A stretch of DNA of 64,000 nt from Pedobacter frigidisoli (GCF_004331675.1 NZ_SJSN01000003.1:62001-126000), one strand, 5' to 3'; counted from the first letter of the stretch, positions 18,064 to 28,287 are shown. A program made the numbers and translations. The notes: generated from the letters alone by a model not told the origin.

Positions 18064-18564
18064 TTAAGCGAACTGAATTAAAATTTGATTCTTCTCTACT
18101 TTATCGCCCTGATTGACCAAAATTCTTTTCACTATCCCATCAGCAGATGATTTTAGGATATTCTCCATTTTCATGGCTTCCAGAATTAATAGGTTATCTC
18201 CCTTTTTAACGTCTTCTCCCTCTGTTACGCTCACTTTCAAAACCAAACCTGGCATTGGTGCTTTTATTTCAGAAACCTTATTGGTGGCTAATTTATCTAG
18301 CCCAAGTTGTTGTAGTAATTGATCAAATTGATCTTCTACCTTTATGTTATAAATATTACCGTTTACCTTTATTTTACAAGTCTTTTCTGCTTTATCTACA
18401 TCAACCACTTCAGTATTAAAAGATCTATTCTGAAACAACACATGAGCATTTGATGCATTAAGATTATTTACATCCAATTCAATGTGTTTACCATTCACCA
18501 AAAGCTTAGCTTTTGTTTCTTCAATATCATATTGAAACTGATCATTTACCTTTACTTTATACAT
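18064..18564 (-). CDS. Biotin carboxyl carrier protein (acetyl-/propionyl-CoA carboxylase type)
   Basis: 166 residues. The C-terminal biotinyl/lipoyl domain (about 98-166) contains the biotinylation site EAMKMEN, with Lys132 as acceptor, preceded by the usual APMPGLV (102-108). The N-terminal part is a small beta-rich linker domain, as in the carrier subunits of acyl-CoA carboxylases and methylmalonyl/propionyl-CoA carboxylase. No biotin carboxylase or carboxyltransferase gene is adjacent, so its partners lie elsewhere. It starts 2 bases after the DUF4159 gene and shares its transcript. Confidence 0.9.
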   Translation of the reverse strand: MYKVKVNDQFQYDIEETKAKLLVNGKHIELDVNNLNASNAHVLFQNRSFNTEVVDVDKAEKTCKIKVNGNIYNIKVEDQFDQLLQQLGLDKLATNKVSEIKAPMPGLVLKVSVTEGEDVKKGDNLLILEAMKMENILKSSADGIVKRILVNQGDKVEKNQILIQFA

Positions 18565-18566
18565 AG

Positions 18567-19232
18567 TTATTGTGTTAAAGCATACTGAACCAAATTTGCG
18601 CCCATTTTAAGCGCTTTGGTTCTTGTTTCTTGACTATCTTCTGGATAAGTTCCAAAATCTTCCCAGCCGTTGCCCAAATCACACTCGAAAGTGTAATAAC
18701 AAACCACACGTCCTTTGTAAATTAAGGCAAAACCTTGTGGCCGTTTATTATCATGTTCATGAATTTTTGGCAATCCACCAGGAAACTTAAACTTTTGGTT
18801 ATAGATGGCATGATTGGCTGGCAATTCTACAAAACTCAATTCAGGAAAAACTTTCTTCATTTGTGGCCTGATAAATTTATCTAACCCATAATTATCATCA
18901 ATATGCAGAAAACCTCCACCCATGAGGTATTTTCTAAGGTTTGCAATTTCTTGATCACTGAAAACCACGTTTCCATGTCCAGTCATATAGATAAACGGAT
19001 AACTGAATATCTCTTTTGAGCCAACTTCTACAATGCTTTCTTCGGGATAAAAATTTGTTTTAAGATTGCTATTGCAATAGGCGATCAAATTTGGAAGTGC
19101 TGTTCTATCTGCATACCAATCTCCACCCCCACTGTATTTCAGTTTAGCCATTCTATAAGATGGAGCTGAGTTAAAAGCATAGAGCCCAAAGACTAAAGCC
19201 AAAAGACCAAAGCCTAAAATTAGCGACTTCAC
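18567..19232 (-). CDS. DUF4159-family secreted protein
   Basis: Exported protein of unknown function with a DUF4159 domain. This flavodoxin/GATase-like fold is seen here as PFIYMTGHGNVVFSDQEI and LRKYLMGGGFLHIDDNYG. The chosen start is a GTG at 19232, giving MKSLILGFGLLALVFGLYA as a clean signal peptide or membrane anchor. A TTG at 19268, 5 bases from the rsmE stop, would add 12 residues. It lies between rsmE and the biotin carrier gene in one compact minus-strand run. Members often sit near MoxR/VWA-type membrane gene sets, but not here. Confidence 0.75.
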   Translation of the reverse strand: MKSLILGFGLLALVFGLYAFNSAPSYRMAKLKYSGGGDWYADRTALPNLIAYCNSNLKTNFYPEESIVEVGSKEIFSYPFIYMTGHGNVVFSDQEIANLRKYLMGGGFLHIDDNYGLDKFIRPQMKKVFPELSFVELPANHAIYNQKFKFPGGLPKIHEHDNKRPQGFALIYKGRVVCYYTFECDLGNGWEDFGTYPEDSQETRTKALKMGANLVQYALTQ

Positions 19233-19273
19233 TTTAAAAAAATGAAAATTGAAAATTGAAAACTTCAAACTGA

Positions 19274-19978
19274 TTATCGGTTAAGGTAATTGATTTCAAA
19301 ACAAACGGAAAGCGCTGCAGTTTCTGTGCGCAACCTGTTATCTCCTAAAGTTAAAGCTTTAAAGCCTTTATTCAAAGCTAAATTAACTTCTTCGGGAGTG
19401 AAATCACCTTCGGGACCAACAAGGATAAGATATTTTTGATGAGGGACAACGAGATCGGAAATGTATTTCTTCTCTCCTTGATCAATACAATGAGCTATTA
19501 ACTTCTCGCCATCGAACGGAAGTTTCATAAAGGCATCGTAAGAAATTGCCCCATTTAATTTTGGATGATAAGCTTTAATTGATTGTTTAACTGCCGATGT
19601 AATCACCTTATTAAGGCGATCTTCTTTCACAATTCTACGCTCAGAGCGATCGGTAATGATGGGTGTAATTTCATCAATACCCAGTTCTGTAGCCTTTTCT
19701 AAAAACCACTCTATTCGATCGATATTTTTGGTTGGCGCTACTGCAATGTGTAGATGGTGATTTCTCTTGTGAAATCCCCTTTCCACATTCAAAATTGACA
19801 GCACAACTTTTTTTGGATTATCTAATGTGATTTCCGCTGTATAGAAACCGCCATTCCCATCCACAAGATTTACTAATGATCCGACCGGCAAGCGCAAGAC
19901 TCTAACACAATGTTTGCTCTCTTCTTCGTTAAGGGTATAAGTATTGTGGGCTATATCTGGCGTATAGAAAATATGCAT
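19274..19978 (-). CDS. rsmE: 16S rRNA (uracil-1498-N3)-methyltransferase
   Basis: SPOUT-class methyltransferase that methylates U1498 of 16S rRNA using S-adenosylmethionine. The C-terminal knot contains LILVGPEGDFTPEEV and LTLGDNRLRTETAAL, the family signature. The N-terminal PUA-like domain has HCVRVLRLPVGS. The length, 234 aa, is normal. It starts 8 bases after the CBS-domain membrane protein gene, consistent with a shared operon. Confidence 0.95.
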   Translation of the reverse strand: MHIFYTPDIAHNTYTLNEEESKHCVRVLRLPVGSLVNLVDGNGGFYTAEITLDNPKKVVLSILNVERGFHKRNHHLHIAVAPTKNIDRIEWFLEKATELGIDEITPIITDRSERRIVKEDRLNKVITSAVKQSIKAYHPKLNGAISYDAFMKLPFDGEKLIAHCIDQGEKKYISDLVVPHQKYLILVGPEGDFTPEEVNLALNKGFKALTLGDNRLRTETAALSVCFEINYLNR

Positions 19979-19986
19979 TGTTGAAA

Positions 19987-21414
19987 TTAATGATTATCAA
20001 CCATATCAGCTTCATTAATAACCAGTTCTAGCTTAATTGTTTCTATGTTCTGCTCTGTTTTCTTAAGGATGGTAAACAGGTAACCGTAAGATTCATTGCT
20101 TTCTCCTACTTCGGGAATACGTTCAAATACGTGAGAAACTAAGCCACCAATAGTATCAAAATCTTCATCCTCTGGTAAATCGTGAGGAAGATGCTCATTA
20201 ACATCATAAACGGTTGCAAAAGCATTAACGATAAATTCATTATCAGAAACTTTTTCTACCAATGGTTTTTCCTCATCGTACTCATCCTGAATCTCACCCA
20301 CTAATTCTTCTACAATATCTTCTAGTGTTACCATTCCCGCTGTACCGCCAAATTCATCTAAAACGATAGAAATTTGAATACGATTACTTTGTAACTCACT
20401 CATTAAATCGTTAATCTTTTTCGTTTCTGTAACAAAATAAGGCTTACGAATAATATCACTTAACGTCCAATTCTGATTTTCAGACATCACCAATGGCAAG
20501 ATATCCTTGGCATGAATAATCCCAACGATTTTATCCATGATCTCATCATAGACAGGTAAACGAGAGTAACCTTCCTTGATAATGGTATCGATAACCTCTT
20601 CCTTTGAAGCTGATAATTCTATTCCAGAAATTTTCGTTCTAGGCACCATGATGTTTTTAACAACACGCTCATTAAAATCGAATACGTTCTTTATTAGTTC
20701 ATGCTCGTTATTATCCAAGGCACCACTTTCTTTTCCTTGATCTAAAAGGTATTGCAACTCTTCTGTACTGTGCAGAGATTCGTGACCACCAGATGTATCA
20801 ATACCAAAAGGTTTAAGGATGATTGCCGCAAGGCTGTTTAAGGTCCAAATGAATGGTTTGAAAACAACGTAAAAAATCTGAAGTGGAACAGATACGAATA
20901 AGGTTGTAGCAACTGGTCTCTGTATAGCAAAGGATTTTGGTGCCAATTCTCCAAACACAATATGCATAATCGTAATTACCGAAAACGCAACAACTGTTGA
21001 TGCTGAGTGAATAAAAGCATCGCTAAAGCCCCAATGTAAACTATCAAAAAGATTTTTAAAGATGGTATGCATAACGCCTTCACCAACCCAACCTAAGCCA
21101 AGTGATGCAAGCGTTATACCTAGCTGTGTAGCGGCCAAATATCCATCAAGATTATGGATAATTCCTTTGGCCATTTTACCAACGCGACTGCCCGTTTTTG
21201 CTTTAATTTCTATTTGTGATGCCCGAACTTTTACAATTGCAAACTCAGCAGCAACGAAAAATCCATTTAGCAAAACTAAAAATAAGGCGAAGAATAATCT
21301 CCATCCTACCGATGCTGTATCTGGCTCGCTAACAGCGGCTAAAATTACATTTGTGGTAGGCAATATTGCACTTAACTCTGAATTAAAAAACAAGCAGACC
21401 GTGGGTAAATCCAT
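19987..21414 (-). CDS. CNNM/CBS-domain membrane protein (hemolysin C / CorC family, GldE-like)
   Basis: 475 residues. It has an N-terminal DUF21/CNNM membrane domain (about 35-210) with NGFFVAAEFAIVKVR and ATQLGITLASLGLGWVGE. A tandem CBS pair follows, with NIMVPRTKISGIE, GYSRLPVYDEIMDKIVGIIHAKD and VLDEFGGTAGMVTLEDIVEELVGEI, and then a C-terminal CorC/HlyC transporter-associated domain. The family includes Mg2+/Co2+ efflux proteins, and GldE of gliding bacteria belongs to it. Its ATG overlaps the last base of the ppa stop codon (TAATG), implying translational coupling with pyrophosphatase. The ion specificity cannot be read. Confidence 0.88.
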   Translation of the reverse strand: MDLPTVCLFFNSELSAILPTTNVILAAVSEPDTASVGWRLFFALFLVLLNGFFVAAEFAIVKVRASQIEIKAKTGSRVGKMAKGIIHNLDGYLAATQLGITLASLGLGWVGEGVMHTIFKNLFDSLHWGFSDAFIHSASTVVAFSVITIMHIVFGELAPKSFAIQRPVATTLFVSVPLQIFYVVFKPFIWTLNSLAAIILKPFGIDTSGGHESLHSTEELQYLLDQGKESGALDNNEHELIKNVFDFNERVVKNIMVPRTKISGIELSASKEEVIDTIIKEGYSRLPVYDEIMDKIVGIIHAKDILPLVMSENQNWTLSDIIRKPYFVTETKKINDLMSELQSNRIQISIVLDEFGGTAGMVTLEDIVEELVGEIQDEYDEEKPLVEKVSDNEFIVNAFATVYDVNEHLPHDLPEDEDFDTIGGLVSHVFERIPEVGESNESYGYLFTILKKTEQNIETIKLELVINEADMVDNH

Positions 21415-21965
21415 TAAGCTAATTCTCTAAATGTTGTATTATAAAGTTCCATACTTTCTTTAATTACCTTGTGCGCGTAACGAACACCAAGTAAATGTTC
21501 GATAGTTACATTTTTATCTTCCAACGCTTTGTAATCTTGAAAGAAACGAACAATCTCTTTCATTTGGTGTGGAGGCAACTCATCTAAATCGTTGATATAG
21601 TTCACCGACATATCGTGTGCTGCAACGGCGATGATCTTATCATCCTGCTCTCCATTATCTACCATGTGCATTACACCAACAACCTTAGCCTCGATTAATG
21701 TCATTGGATAAACATCCACAGAACAAAGCACTAAGATATCTAATGGATCTTTATCATCGCAATATGTTTGTGGAATAAAGCCATAGTTAGCCGGATACAT
21801 TACAGAAGAAAAAAGAACTCTATCTAACTTAATTAGACCAGATTCTTTATCTATTTCATATTTGGCTTTTGAGCCTTTAGGAATTTCAATGATTGCGTTT
21901 ACAATTTCTGGAACGTTTTTACCAGGAGATACGCTATGCCATGCGTGATGATCGTCTTTTGCCAT
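21414..21965 (-). CDS. ppa: Inorganic pyrophosphatase (family I)
   Basis: Soluble Mg-dependent pyrophosphatase that hydrolyses PPi to drive biosynthetic reactions. Visible signatures are [19 protein letters not shown] (substrate-binding Lys/Glu) and the metal-binding [14 protein letters not shown]. The length of 183 residues is that of bacterial hexameric family I enzymes. It starts 3 bases past the DedA gene and overlaps the next gene by one base, so it is inside a compact operon. Confidence 0.95.
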   Translation of the reverse strand: MAKDDHHAWHSVSPGKNVPEIVNAIIEIPKGSKAKYEIDKESGLIKLDRVLFSSVMYPANYGFIPQTYCDDKDPLDILVLCSVDVYPMTLIEAKVVGVMHMVDNGEQDDKIIAVAAHDMSVNYINDLDELPPHQMKEIVRFFQDYKALEDKNVTIEHLLGVRYAHKVIKESMELYNTTFRELA

Positions 21966-21968
21966 TTT

Positions 21969-22634
21969 TTAATTTAAATCTGAATTGTTGTCCTCTTCAG
22001 TACTTTTTACTAACACTTTACTTTTCACAAAGGTAATCAATAATGGGATAGTTGTAATAAGGATGAAGCCAATAATAATGTATAATAAGTAATCGTTAAT
22101 TTGTTTTTCAAATCTTTTGCCCAAAAAATAGCCCAATAAGGTTAAGGAACAAATCCAAAGTACCCCACCAACTACATTATAAAGTGCAAATTTTTTAAAT
22201 TCTAACTTTACTACACCAGCAAAAATCGGTGCAAAAGTTCTAACTATCGGAACAAACCTGCCCATAATTAATGCAAAAGCACCCTGTTTATTGTAGTAAG
22301 CTTCTGCGGCCTTAAGATACCTTTTTTTAAAGAAGAAACTGTCTTTTCTGGTATACAATACTGGACCAGTTTTTCGGCCAAACCAATAGCCTGTGAAGTT
22401 ACCCGATATTGCTGCTACACATAATCCTGCCAGTAGAACGGCAATGTTTACATCTAGCTTTCCGGTGGCTACAAACATCCCTGCTAAAAACAATAAATAA
22501 TCGCCTGGAAGAAAAAATCCGAAGAAGAGGCCTGTTTCAGCAAAAATAACAAATATAACAAGATAGAAACCGCCCTCCCTCAATAATTTCTCGGGGTCGA
22601 TTAAATGCTGTAGGTTATTCCAGAAATCCTGCAT
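21969..22634 (-). CDS. DedA-family membrane protein
   Basis: Inner-membrane protein of the DedA/VTT family, whose members act as undecaprenyl-phosphate or phospholipid translocases. It has the family motifs FAETGLFFGFFLPGDYLLFLAG (N-terminal re-entrant region) and GRFVPIVRTFAPIFAGV (second re-entrant region with the key Arg), plus two C-terminal membrane helices. The length of 221 residues is typical. It starts 47 bases after nuoN on the same strand and may be read through from the nuo operon or have its own promoter. Confidence 0.9.
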   Translation of the reverse strand: MQDFWNNLQHLIDPEKLLREGGFYLVIFVIFAETGLFFGFFLPGDYLLFLAGMFVATGKLDVNIAVLLAGLCVAAISGNFTGYWFGRKTGPVLYTRKDSFFFKKRYLKAAEAYYNKQGAFALIMGRFVPIVRTFAPIFAGVVKLEFKKFALYNVVGGVLWICSLTLLGYFLGKRFEKQINDYLLYIIIGFILITTIPLLITFVKSKVLVKSTEEDNNSDLN

Positions 22635-22681
22635 ATATCTATTATTCGTAAAACTACAAATAATTATCTAACAGTGTATAT

Positions 22682-24055
22682 CTATATTAGGTTTAAAATT
22701 ATTGCAGGATAAATACCCAAAATTAGTGTAATAGCAACCGATACAGCCAAAACAATCTTGTATTGGGCTGGTGTAGAAAGTTCGGTTTCTGTTCCATCTT
22801 TAAACCAGACAGCAACAATTACCTTGAAATAATAGTAAAAACCTACCAATGCATTTAAAACTGCGAAACCTACCAAAAGCGTTTTGTATTGGCCCATTAC
22901 ATTGAGGAACATCAAATATTTTCCAATGAAACCAGCCGTTAAAGGAATTCCCGCCAACGATAACATGGCAATTGTTAGCGATAAGGCTACCAAAGGATTC
23001 TTCTTTCCTAGCCCATTGAAGCTTTCAAAGCTGTCGCTACCTGTCTTCTGTTTCACCAGGATTAATACCGCAAAAGCGATGATTGACGCGAAAGTATACG
23101 CTGCTGCGTAAACCAAAACATTGTTTTGAGTATGTGGGCCAATTACTACAAGTGAGAATAATAAATATCCTGCATGAGAAATACTTGAGTAAGCCAGCAT
23201 ACGCTTGAAGTTCTTTTGGAAAAGAGCAGTAACGTTACCAATAAATAAGGTTAAGCAAACAATCACAATTAACGGCGCAACCCAGAAATCGTGTAGTGGC
23301 TCAAACGGTCCTGCAAATAATCTTAAGAATGCAGCGAAACCAGCGGTTTTGACTACTGTACTCATGAAAGTAGTAATTAATGTTGGCGAACCCTCGTACA
23401 CATCAGGTGTCCAGAAGTGGAAAGGTGCAGCACCAACTTTAAAGCATAATCCAATCATCATCAGGATCACTCCCGGGTAGAAGATTGGGGAAACTGCTTT
23501 ACTGTTATCTACTAAATAAGCTTGAATTTTATCTAAATCAAATGAGCCTGTAGCGCCATAAATTAACGTGATACCAAACAACAAGAAGCCAGTTGAGAAT
23601 GCACCCATCAAAAAGTATTTCAATGAGGCTTCGTTTGAGGCAAAATCCTTTTTACGGATACCGGCAAGGATGTATAAACTTACCGACATGATTTCCAAGC
23701 CTACAAACAGCATTGCCATGTTTTTGTACGATACCATCATAATTATCCCCGCCAGGGCGAAAAGAATCAAAGTATAATACTCGGCTATATTATCGCTTTT
23801 TGAGTGGAAATAGTTTTGGGTTAATAAGAAAATTAAAAGCGTACCGATGATGCAAACACCAGAAAATGCTAAGGCGAAATTATCAGTTTGCATCATTCCG
23901 AAGTGAACGGCATTGCCATTCCATGCAGCGAAAGTAAATCCTAATGCAGTAAGTAAGCCAACAACGGTAAGCGGTAATAATGCTTTATTTGCTTTAAACA
24001 AACCTGCATAAAGCACAATAAAAGCTGTTATACTAATGGTTATTATAATATTCAT
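22682..24055 (-). CDS. nuoN: NADH-quinone oxidoreductase subunit N
   Basis: Antiporter-like membrane subunit of complex I (proton-pumping arm), 457 residues with about 14 transmembrane helices. Conserved features include the FHFWTPDVYEGSP segment, the central KNFKRMLAYSSISHAGY with its key Lys, and AGIPLTAGFIGKY. It is the last gene of the complete nuo operon, 3 bases after nuoM. It ends 47 bases before the DedA gene. Confidence 0.97.
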   Translation of the reverse strand: MNIIITISITAFIVLYAGLFKANKALLPLTVVGLLTALGFTFAAWNGNAVHFGMMQTDNFALAFSGVCIIGTLLIFLLTQNYFHSKSDNIAEYYTLILFALAGIIMMVSYKNMAMLFVGLEIMSVSLYILAGIRKKDFASNEASLKYFLMGAFSTGFLLFGITLIYGATGSFDLDKIQAYLVDNSKAVSPIFYPGVILMMIGLCFKVGAAPFHFWTPDVYEGSPTLITTFMSTVVKTAGFAAFLRLFAGPFEPLHDFWVAPLIVIVCLTLFIGNVTALFQKNFKRMLAYSSISHAGYLLFSLVVIGPHTQNNVLVYAAAYTFASIIAFAVLILVKQKTGSDSFESFNGLGKKNPLVALSLTIAMLSLAGIPLTAGFIGKYLMFLNVMGQYKTLLVGFAVLNALVGFYYYFKVIVAVWFKDGTETELSTPAQYKIVLAVSVAITLILGIYPAIILNLI

Positions 24056-24058
24056 TGC

Positions 24059-25522
24059 TTATTTTACTGATGTTAATTTTTGATTTACCTGCTCTAATAA
24101 ATGTTGTACAGATGCCTCTGTTAAGTGCAATATCGGTTTCGGATAAACGCCCAAAATGATGATTAACGCACAAATAATATAAAGAACCAACTTCTCTGTT
24201 CCCTGAATATCGGTGAAAGTAATTGTTAATTCGTTGGTTTTGCCAAGCATTACGTTTTGGTACATGCGTAACATGTAAACCGCTCCGAAAATAATCGTTA
24301 AGCCTGCAATAGTGGCTGCCCAAATGCCGTAATTGTAAACGCCCATTAGTAGTAAGAACTCACCAATAAACCCATTTGTTCCTGGCAAGGCTACAGTTCC
24401 TAAAACGATGATAAGGAATGTAATTGCCAGTTGAGGTGCTGATTTAGCAATACCACCCAATTCTTCAATTATATTGGTTTTGGTACGTGAAAAGATAATA
24501 TCTAAAACGTAGAACAGACCAACCACGTTAATACCGTGACTTAACATTTGAACCATCGCACCTTGCATACCTTGTTGGTTCAATGCGAAAATGCCTGCAG
24601 AGATTAATCCAACGTGAGCAATAGAAGAATAAGCAACTAAACGTTTAGCGTCTTTCTGCGTAAAAGCGATTATTGATGCGTAAACGATTCCAATGATGGA
24701 AAGAACAATTGCCAAACAAGACCAATCCTGAACACCTGCTGGAACGATTGGCAATAGCCATCTGATGACGCCGTAAATACCCATCTTCAACATGATGCCT
24801 GATAACAACATCGTTCCTTGTGTTGGAGCTGCTGTGTAGGTATCTGGTTGCCAAGTGTGGAAAGGAAAAATCGGCATCTTAATCGCAAAAGCAATAAAGA
24901 AAGCCCAGAAAATCCATCCTTGTTGTGCGCTATCTAAGTTTAAAGCATAAAATGCCTGAATATCAAAGTTGTGTGCAGGGTTTTGTAAGTACAAATAAAT
25001 AATCCCCATCAACATAAACAATGAACCTGCAATCGTATAAACGAAAAATTTCATGTTAATGCGAACCCTATCTTTTCCACCCCAGAAAGCACAGATGAAA
25101 TAAATTGGAATCAAAGCGGCTTCCCATCCAATGTAGAATAAGAAAGCATCCATCGCGGTAAACACCAATAGCAATCCTGCTTGCATAAATAAAATCAAAG
25201 CATAAAAAGCCGCAGGATTTTTATAATCGTGTCTGTAGCTCGAAAAAATGATAATCGGCACCAATAAATTGGTAAGCAATACCATCAACATGCTGATTCC
25301 ATCGATTCCCGCATGAAAACGAATGCCCAAATCTGCAATCCAAGGTAGGTTTGCTTCAAACTGTGTACTTGCATTTGGAATGAAGTTACAAGCGATAAAC
25401 AAAGCCAAGCCTAAAGAAGCCACCGAAATTACGGTCGAAACTATTTTAGCCGACTTACCCGCAAAGACCGTAATAATAGCACCTGCAAGCGGAAGAAATA
25501 TAAGTAGTAAAAGTTGTTCCAT
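24059..25522 (-). CDS. nuoM: NADH-quinone oxidoreductase subunit M
   Basis: Second antiporter-like subunit of complex I, 487 residues. PIFPFHTWQPDTYTAAPTQG and QKDAKRLVAYSSIAHVGL (with the conserved channel Lys), and LPGTNGFIGEFLLLMG are family hallmarks. It lies 20 bases after nuoL and 3 before nuoN. It is a polytopic membrane protein with no unusual features. Confidence 0.97.
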   Translation of the reverse strand: MEQLLLLIFLPLAGAIITVFAGKSAKIVSTVISVASLGLALFIACNFIPNASTQFEANLPWIADLGIRFHAGIDGISMLMVLLTNLLVPIIIFSSYRHDYKNPAAFYALILFMQAGLLLVFTAMDAFLFYIGWEAALIPIYFICAFWGGKDRVRINMKFFVYTIAGSLFMLMGIIYLYLQNPAHNFDIQAFYALNLDSAQQGWIFWAFFIAFAIKMPIFPFHTWQPDTYTAAPTQGTMLLSGIMLKMGIYGVIRWLLPIVPAGVQDWSCLAIVLSIIGIVYASIIAFTQKDAKRLVAYSSIAHVGLISAGIFALNQQGMQGAMVQMLSHGINVVGLFYVLDIIFSRTKTNIIEELGGIAKSAPQLAITFLIIVLGTVALPGTNGFIGEFLLLMGVYNYGIWAATIAGLTIIFGAVYMLRMYQNVMLGKTNELTITFTDIQGTEKLVLYIICALIIILGVYPKPILHLTEASVQHLLEQVNQKLTSVK

Positions 25523-25542
25523 TATTTATTTTTGAACCCTTT

Positions 25543-27441
25543 TTATATGTAATAAAATGTATAAGCAAGCAATGCGATGATACCGAATACCATCATGAAT
25601 ATATAGAAACCAACGTTTCCACTTTGTAATAAACGTACGCCCTTACTTGCCTCGTTTGTGCTCCAACCTAATCCGTTTACAATTCCATCGATGAATTTGG
25701 TATCGATAATTCTGTAAAAGAATCTCGAAAAAGCATCTAAAGGTTTTGTAATGATGAAATCGTAAATCTCATCTAAATAGAATTTATTGTACGATAATTT
25801 TGCCAATGCAGAACGTGGCGCCTCATCGGCAACAGGAACGCGAGCACCTTTAACATATCTTGTGTAAGCGTAAAGCAAAGCGATTATAGCCGCTACAACC
25901 GAAACACCCATTAAGGTAAATTCTGTTGAATGGGTTAAATCTAACTCATGTTGTGCAACCACGGGTGATAACCAATGTGCCAACCATTCGTTTCCACCGA
26001 AAACATGGGGAATGTTAATTGCTCCACCAATAGCAGCTAAAATGGCTAAGATGATTAATGGAATAGTCATCGCTTTTGGCGATTCGTGTACATGACTTTC
26101 TTCATGATGTGTTCCTCTATAGTTCCCAGAGAAAGTAAGGAACATCATTCTGAACATGTAGAAAGAAGTTAAGAATGCGGTTAATACACCCACGCCCCAT
26201 AGAATCGGACTGTATTGATAAGCATTTGCCAAAATTTCATCTTTCGAGAAGAAACCCGAAAACGGCGGTAAACCGGCTATCGCAATAGTACCAATCATCA
26301 TGGTTAAGAAAGTAACAGGAAGTTTTTTTCTTAATCCACCCATGTGGCGCATATCTTGTTCGTGGTGCATGGCATGAATAACTGAACCCGCACCTAAGAA
26401 TAATAACGCTTTGAAGAAAGCATGGGTTAATACATGGAAGAATGAACCTGTATAAGCGCCAACGCCTAAGCCTAAAAACATATAGCCCAGTTGAGATACC
26501 GTTGAATAAGCCAATACTTTTTTAATATCGGTTTGAGTTAAAGCAATAATTGCCGCTATTAAAGCTGTCGTAATACCAACAATGGCAATGATGTGCTGGG
26601 TTAGTGGTGCTAAATCGAATAAGACGCTTGAACGGGCAATCATGTAAATACCTGCCGTTACCATCGTTGCCGCGTGAATCAACGCAGAAACCGGTGTCGG
26701 CCCAGCCATCGCATCTGGTAACCAGGTAAACAAAGGCAACTGTGCAGATTTACCACAGGCCCCGATAAATAATAAGATGGTGATTAAAACCAGGGTATTA
26801 TTGCCTGGCAACATGTTCGCTGCCTGAGGAAATATTTTAGAGAATTCTACACTTCCGAAGAAATTGAACATTAAAAATACACCAAGCAAAAAGCCCAAAT
26901 CGCCAATACGATTCATTACAAAAGCTTTTTTCGCTGCCGATGCATAAGCCGTGTTGGTGTACCAAAAACCGATTAACAGGTAAGAACATAAACCTACACC
27001 CTCCCATCCGATAAACATCACGATGTAGTTTGAACCTAATACTAATAATAGCATGAAGAACACAAACAGGTTCAGGTAAGAGAAGAATTTACCAAAACCC
27101 TCATCATTATGCATATAGCTGGTAGAATATAAATGGATTAAGAAACCGATTCCGGTAATAATCAAAAGCATGATTGAACTCAACGGGTCAATCAGAAACG
27201 AAAGTGGAATGTGTAATGTTCCCGCACTAATCCAATCGAATAAAAATACTTCGTGAGATTTTTGTGTATCGCCTTGTAAACTAAAGAAAATAACTACGCT
27301 GATGATGAAAGAGGCCAAGATTACTCCACTTCCGATGATACCAACAAGTCCTTTAGATAAAGAATTTCTGCCCAGTCCGTTAATTACAAATCCTAATAGA
27401 GGAAGTAAAGGAACTAACCAAATCAATTGTTCTATTGTCAT
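25543..27441 (-). CDS. nuoL: NADH-quinone oxidoreductase subunit L
   Basis: Largest antiporter-like subunit, 632 residues, carrying the long C-terminal lateral helix that braces the membrane arm. Signatures include GWEGVGLCSYLLIGFW, GACGKSAQLPLFTWLPDAMA, GPTPVSALIHAATMVTAGIY and TQTDIKKVLAYSTVSQLGY. A His/Glu-rich cytoplasmic-type loop (THHEESHVHESPKAM) sits near residue 450. It is preceded by nuoK at 13 bases. Confidence 0.97.
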   Translation of the reverse strand: MTIEQLIWLVPLLPLLGFVINGLGRNSLSKGLVGIIGSGVILASFIISVVIFFSLQGDTQKSHEVFLFDWISAGTLHIPLSFLIDPLSSIMLLIITGIGFLIHLYSTSYMHNDEGFGKFFSYLNLFVFFMLLLVLGSNYIVMFIGWEGVGLCSYLLIGFWYTNTAYASAAKKAFVMNRIGDLGFLLGVFLMFNFFGSVEFSKIFPQAANMLPGNNTLVLITILLFIGACGKSAQLPLFTWLPDAMAGPTPVSALIHAATMVTAGIYMIARSSVLFDLAPLTQHIIAIVGITTALIAAIIALTQTDIKKVLAYSTVSQLGYMFLGLGVGAYTGSFFHVLTHAFFKALLFLGAGSVIHAMHHEQDMRHMGGLRKKLPVTFLTMMIGTIAIAGLPPFSGFFSKDEILANAYQYSPILWGVGVLTAFLTSFYMFRMMFLTFSGNYRGTHHEESHVHESPKAMTIPLIILAILAAIGGAINIPHVFGGNEWLAHWLSPVVAQHELDLTHSTEFTLMGVSVVAAIIALLYAYTRYVKGARVPVADEAPRSALAKLSYNKFYLDEIYDFIITKPLDAFSRFFYRIIDTKFIDGIVNGLGWSTNEASKGVRLLQSGNVGFYIFMMVFGIIALLAYTFYYI

Positions 27442-27454
27442 TCTTAATATATAT

Positions 27455-27784
27455 TTACCACTTAAGGCGATTTAAAACATTAATATCTATCGATTTCGTA
27501 TTTCTGTAAACCATTACGATAATTGCCAAACCAACTGCAACCTCTGCAGCAGCAAGCGCCATAATAAAGAATACAAAAACTTGTCCTGATGGGTCGTTGT
27601 TATGCACTGAAAAAGCGGTTAAAAGCAAATTTACAGCATTTAACATCAACTCTACAGACATAAAAATTACGATTGCATTTCTGCGGGTTAGTACGCCAAT
27701 TACACCAATTGTGAAAATAATTGCACATAAATAGATGTAGTGATTTAGCGGAACGCCTGCCATTTGTGTAGTTAAATTTTCCAT
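27455..27784 (-). CDS. nuoK: NADH-quinone oxidoreductase subunit K
   Basis: Small three-helix subunit of the membrane arm, 109 residues. The conserved Glu residues are in MSVELMLNAVNL and AAAEVAVGLAI. The ATG overlaps the last base of nuoJ (TAATG), so translation is probably coupled. Confidence 0.95.
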   Translation of the reverse strand: MENLTTQMAGVPLNHYIYLCAIIFTIGVIGVLTRRNAIVIFMSVELMLNAVNLLLTAFSVHNNDPSGQVFVFFIMALAAAEVAVGLAIIVMVYRNTKSIDINVLNRLKW

Positions 27785-28287
27785 TATGCTTCTACCTCAT
27801 CCCTTTTAGATAACAAAACTGCTCCAACCATTGCTGCCAATAGTAATAGAGATGATAATTCGAATGGTAATAAGAATGGACCGAAAAGCTCTTTACCTAA
27901 GTTTTCTACCAAACCTAATCCCTGATTTTTCAAAATTAAAGGACTGTTAATGCTTGCTGCTTTGAAAGAACCAACCAGGGTTACGACTAAACAACAGCCT
28001 GCAATTACACCTATAATTTTAATTAATGGTGATTTTGATGGTTCGGTTTCATTGTTCAAATTCAGCAGCATCAGTACGAATAAGAATAACACCATAATGG
28101 CACCCATATAAACGATGAAGTTTACAACAGCCAAAAACTGTGCATTCAACAATACATAATGCACCGTGAATGTGAAAAAGGTAAGGATTAAGTACAATAC
28201 GCTGTGGATTGGATTTTTTGCGAAAATCACCATCAGCGAAAAGATGATACTTAATGTGGCTACGAAATAGAATACTTGTGTACTCAT
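27784..28287 (-). CDS. nuoJ: NADH-quinone oxidoreductase subunit J
   Basis: Five-helix membrane subunit of complex I, 167 residues. The early KNPIHSVLYLILTFFTFTVHYVLLNAQFLAVVNFIVYMGAIMVLFLFVLMLL region contains the pi-bulge helix typical of NuoJ. It is separated from nuoI by 194 bases filled with two palindromic repeats, the largest gap in the operon. It ends inside the start codon of nuoK. Confidence 0.95.
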   Translation of the reverse strand: MSTQVFYFVATLSIIFSLMVIFAKNPIHSVLYLILTFFTFTVHYVLLNAQFLAVVNFIVYMGAIMVLFLFVLMLLNLNNETEPSKSPLIKIIGVIAGCCLVVTLVGSFKAASINSPLILKNQGLGLVENLGKELFGPFLLPFELSSLLLLAAMVGAVLLSKRDEVEA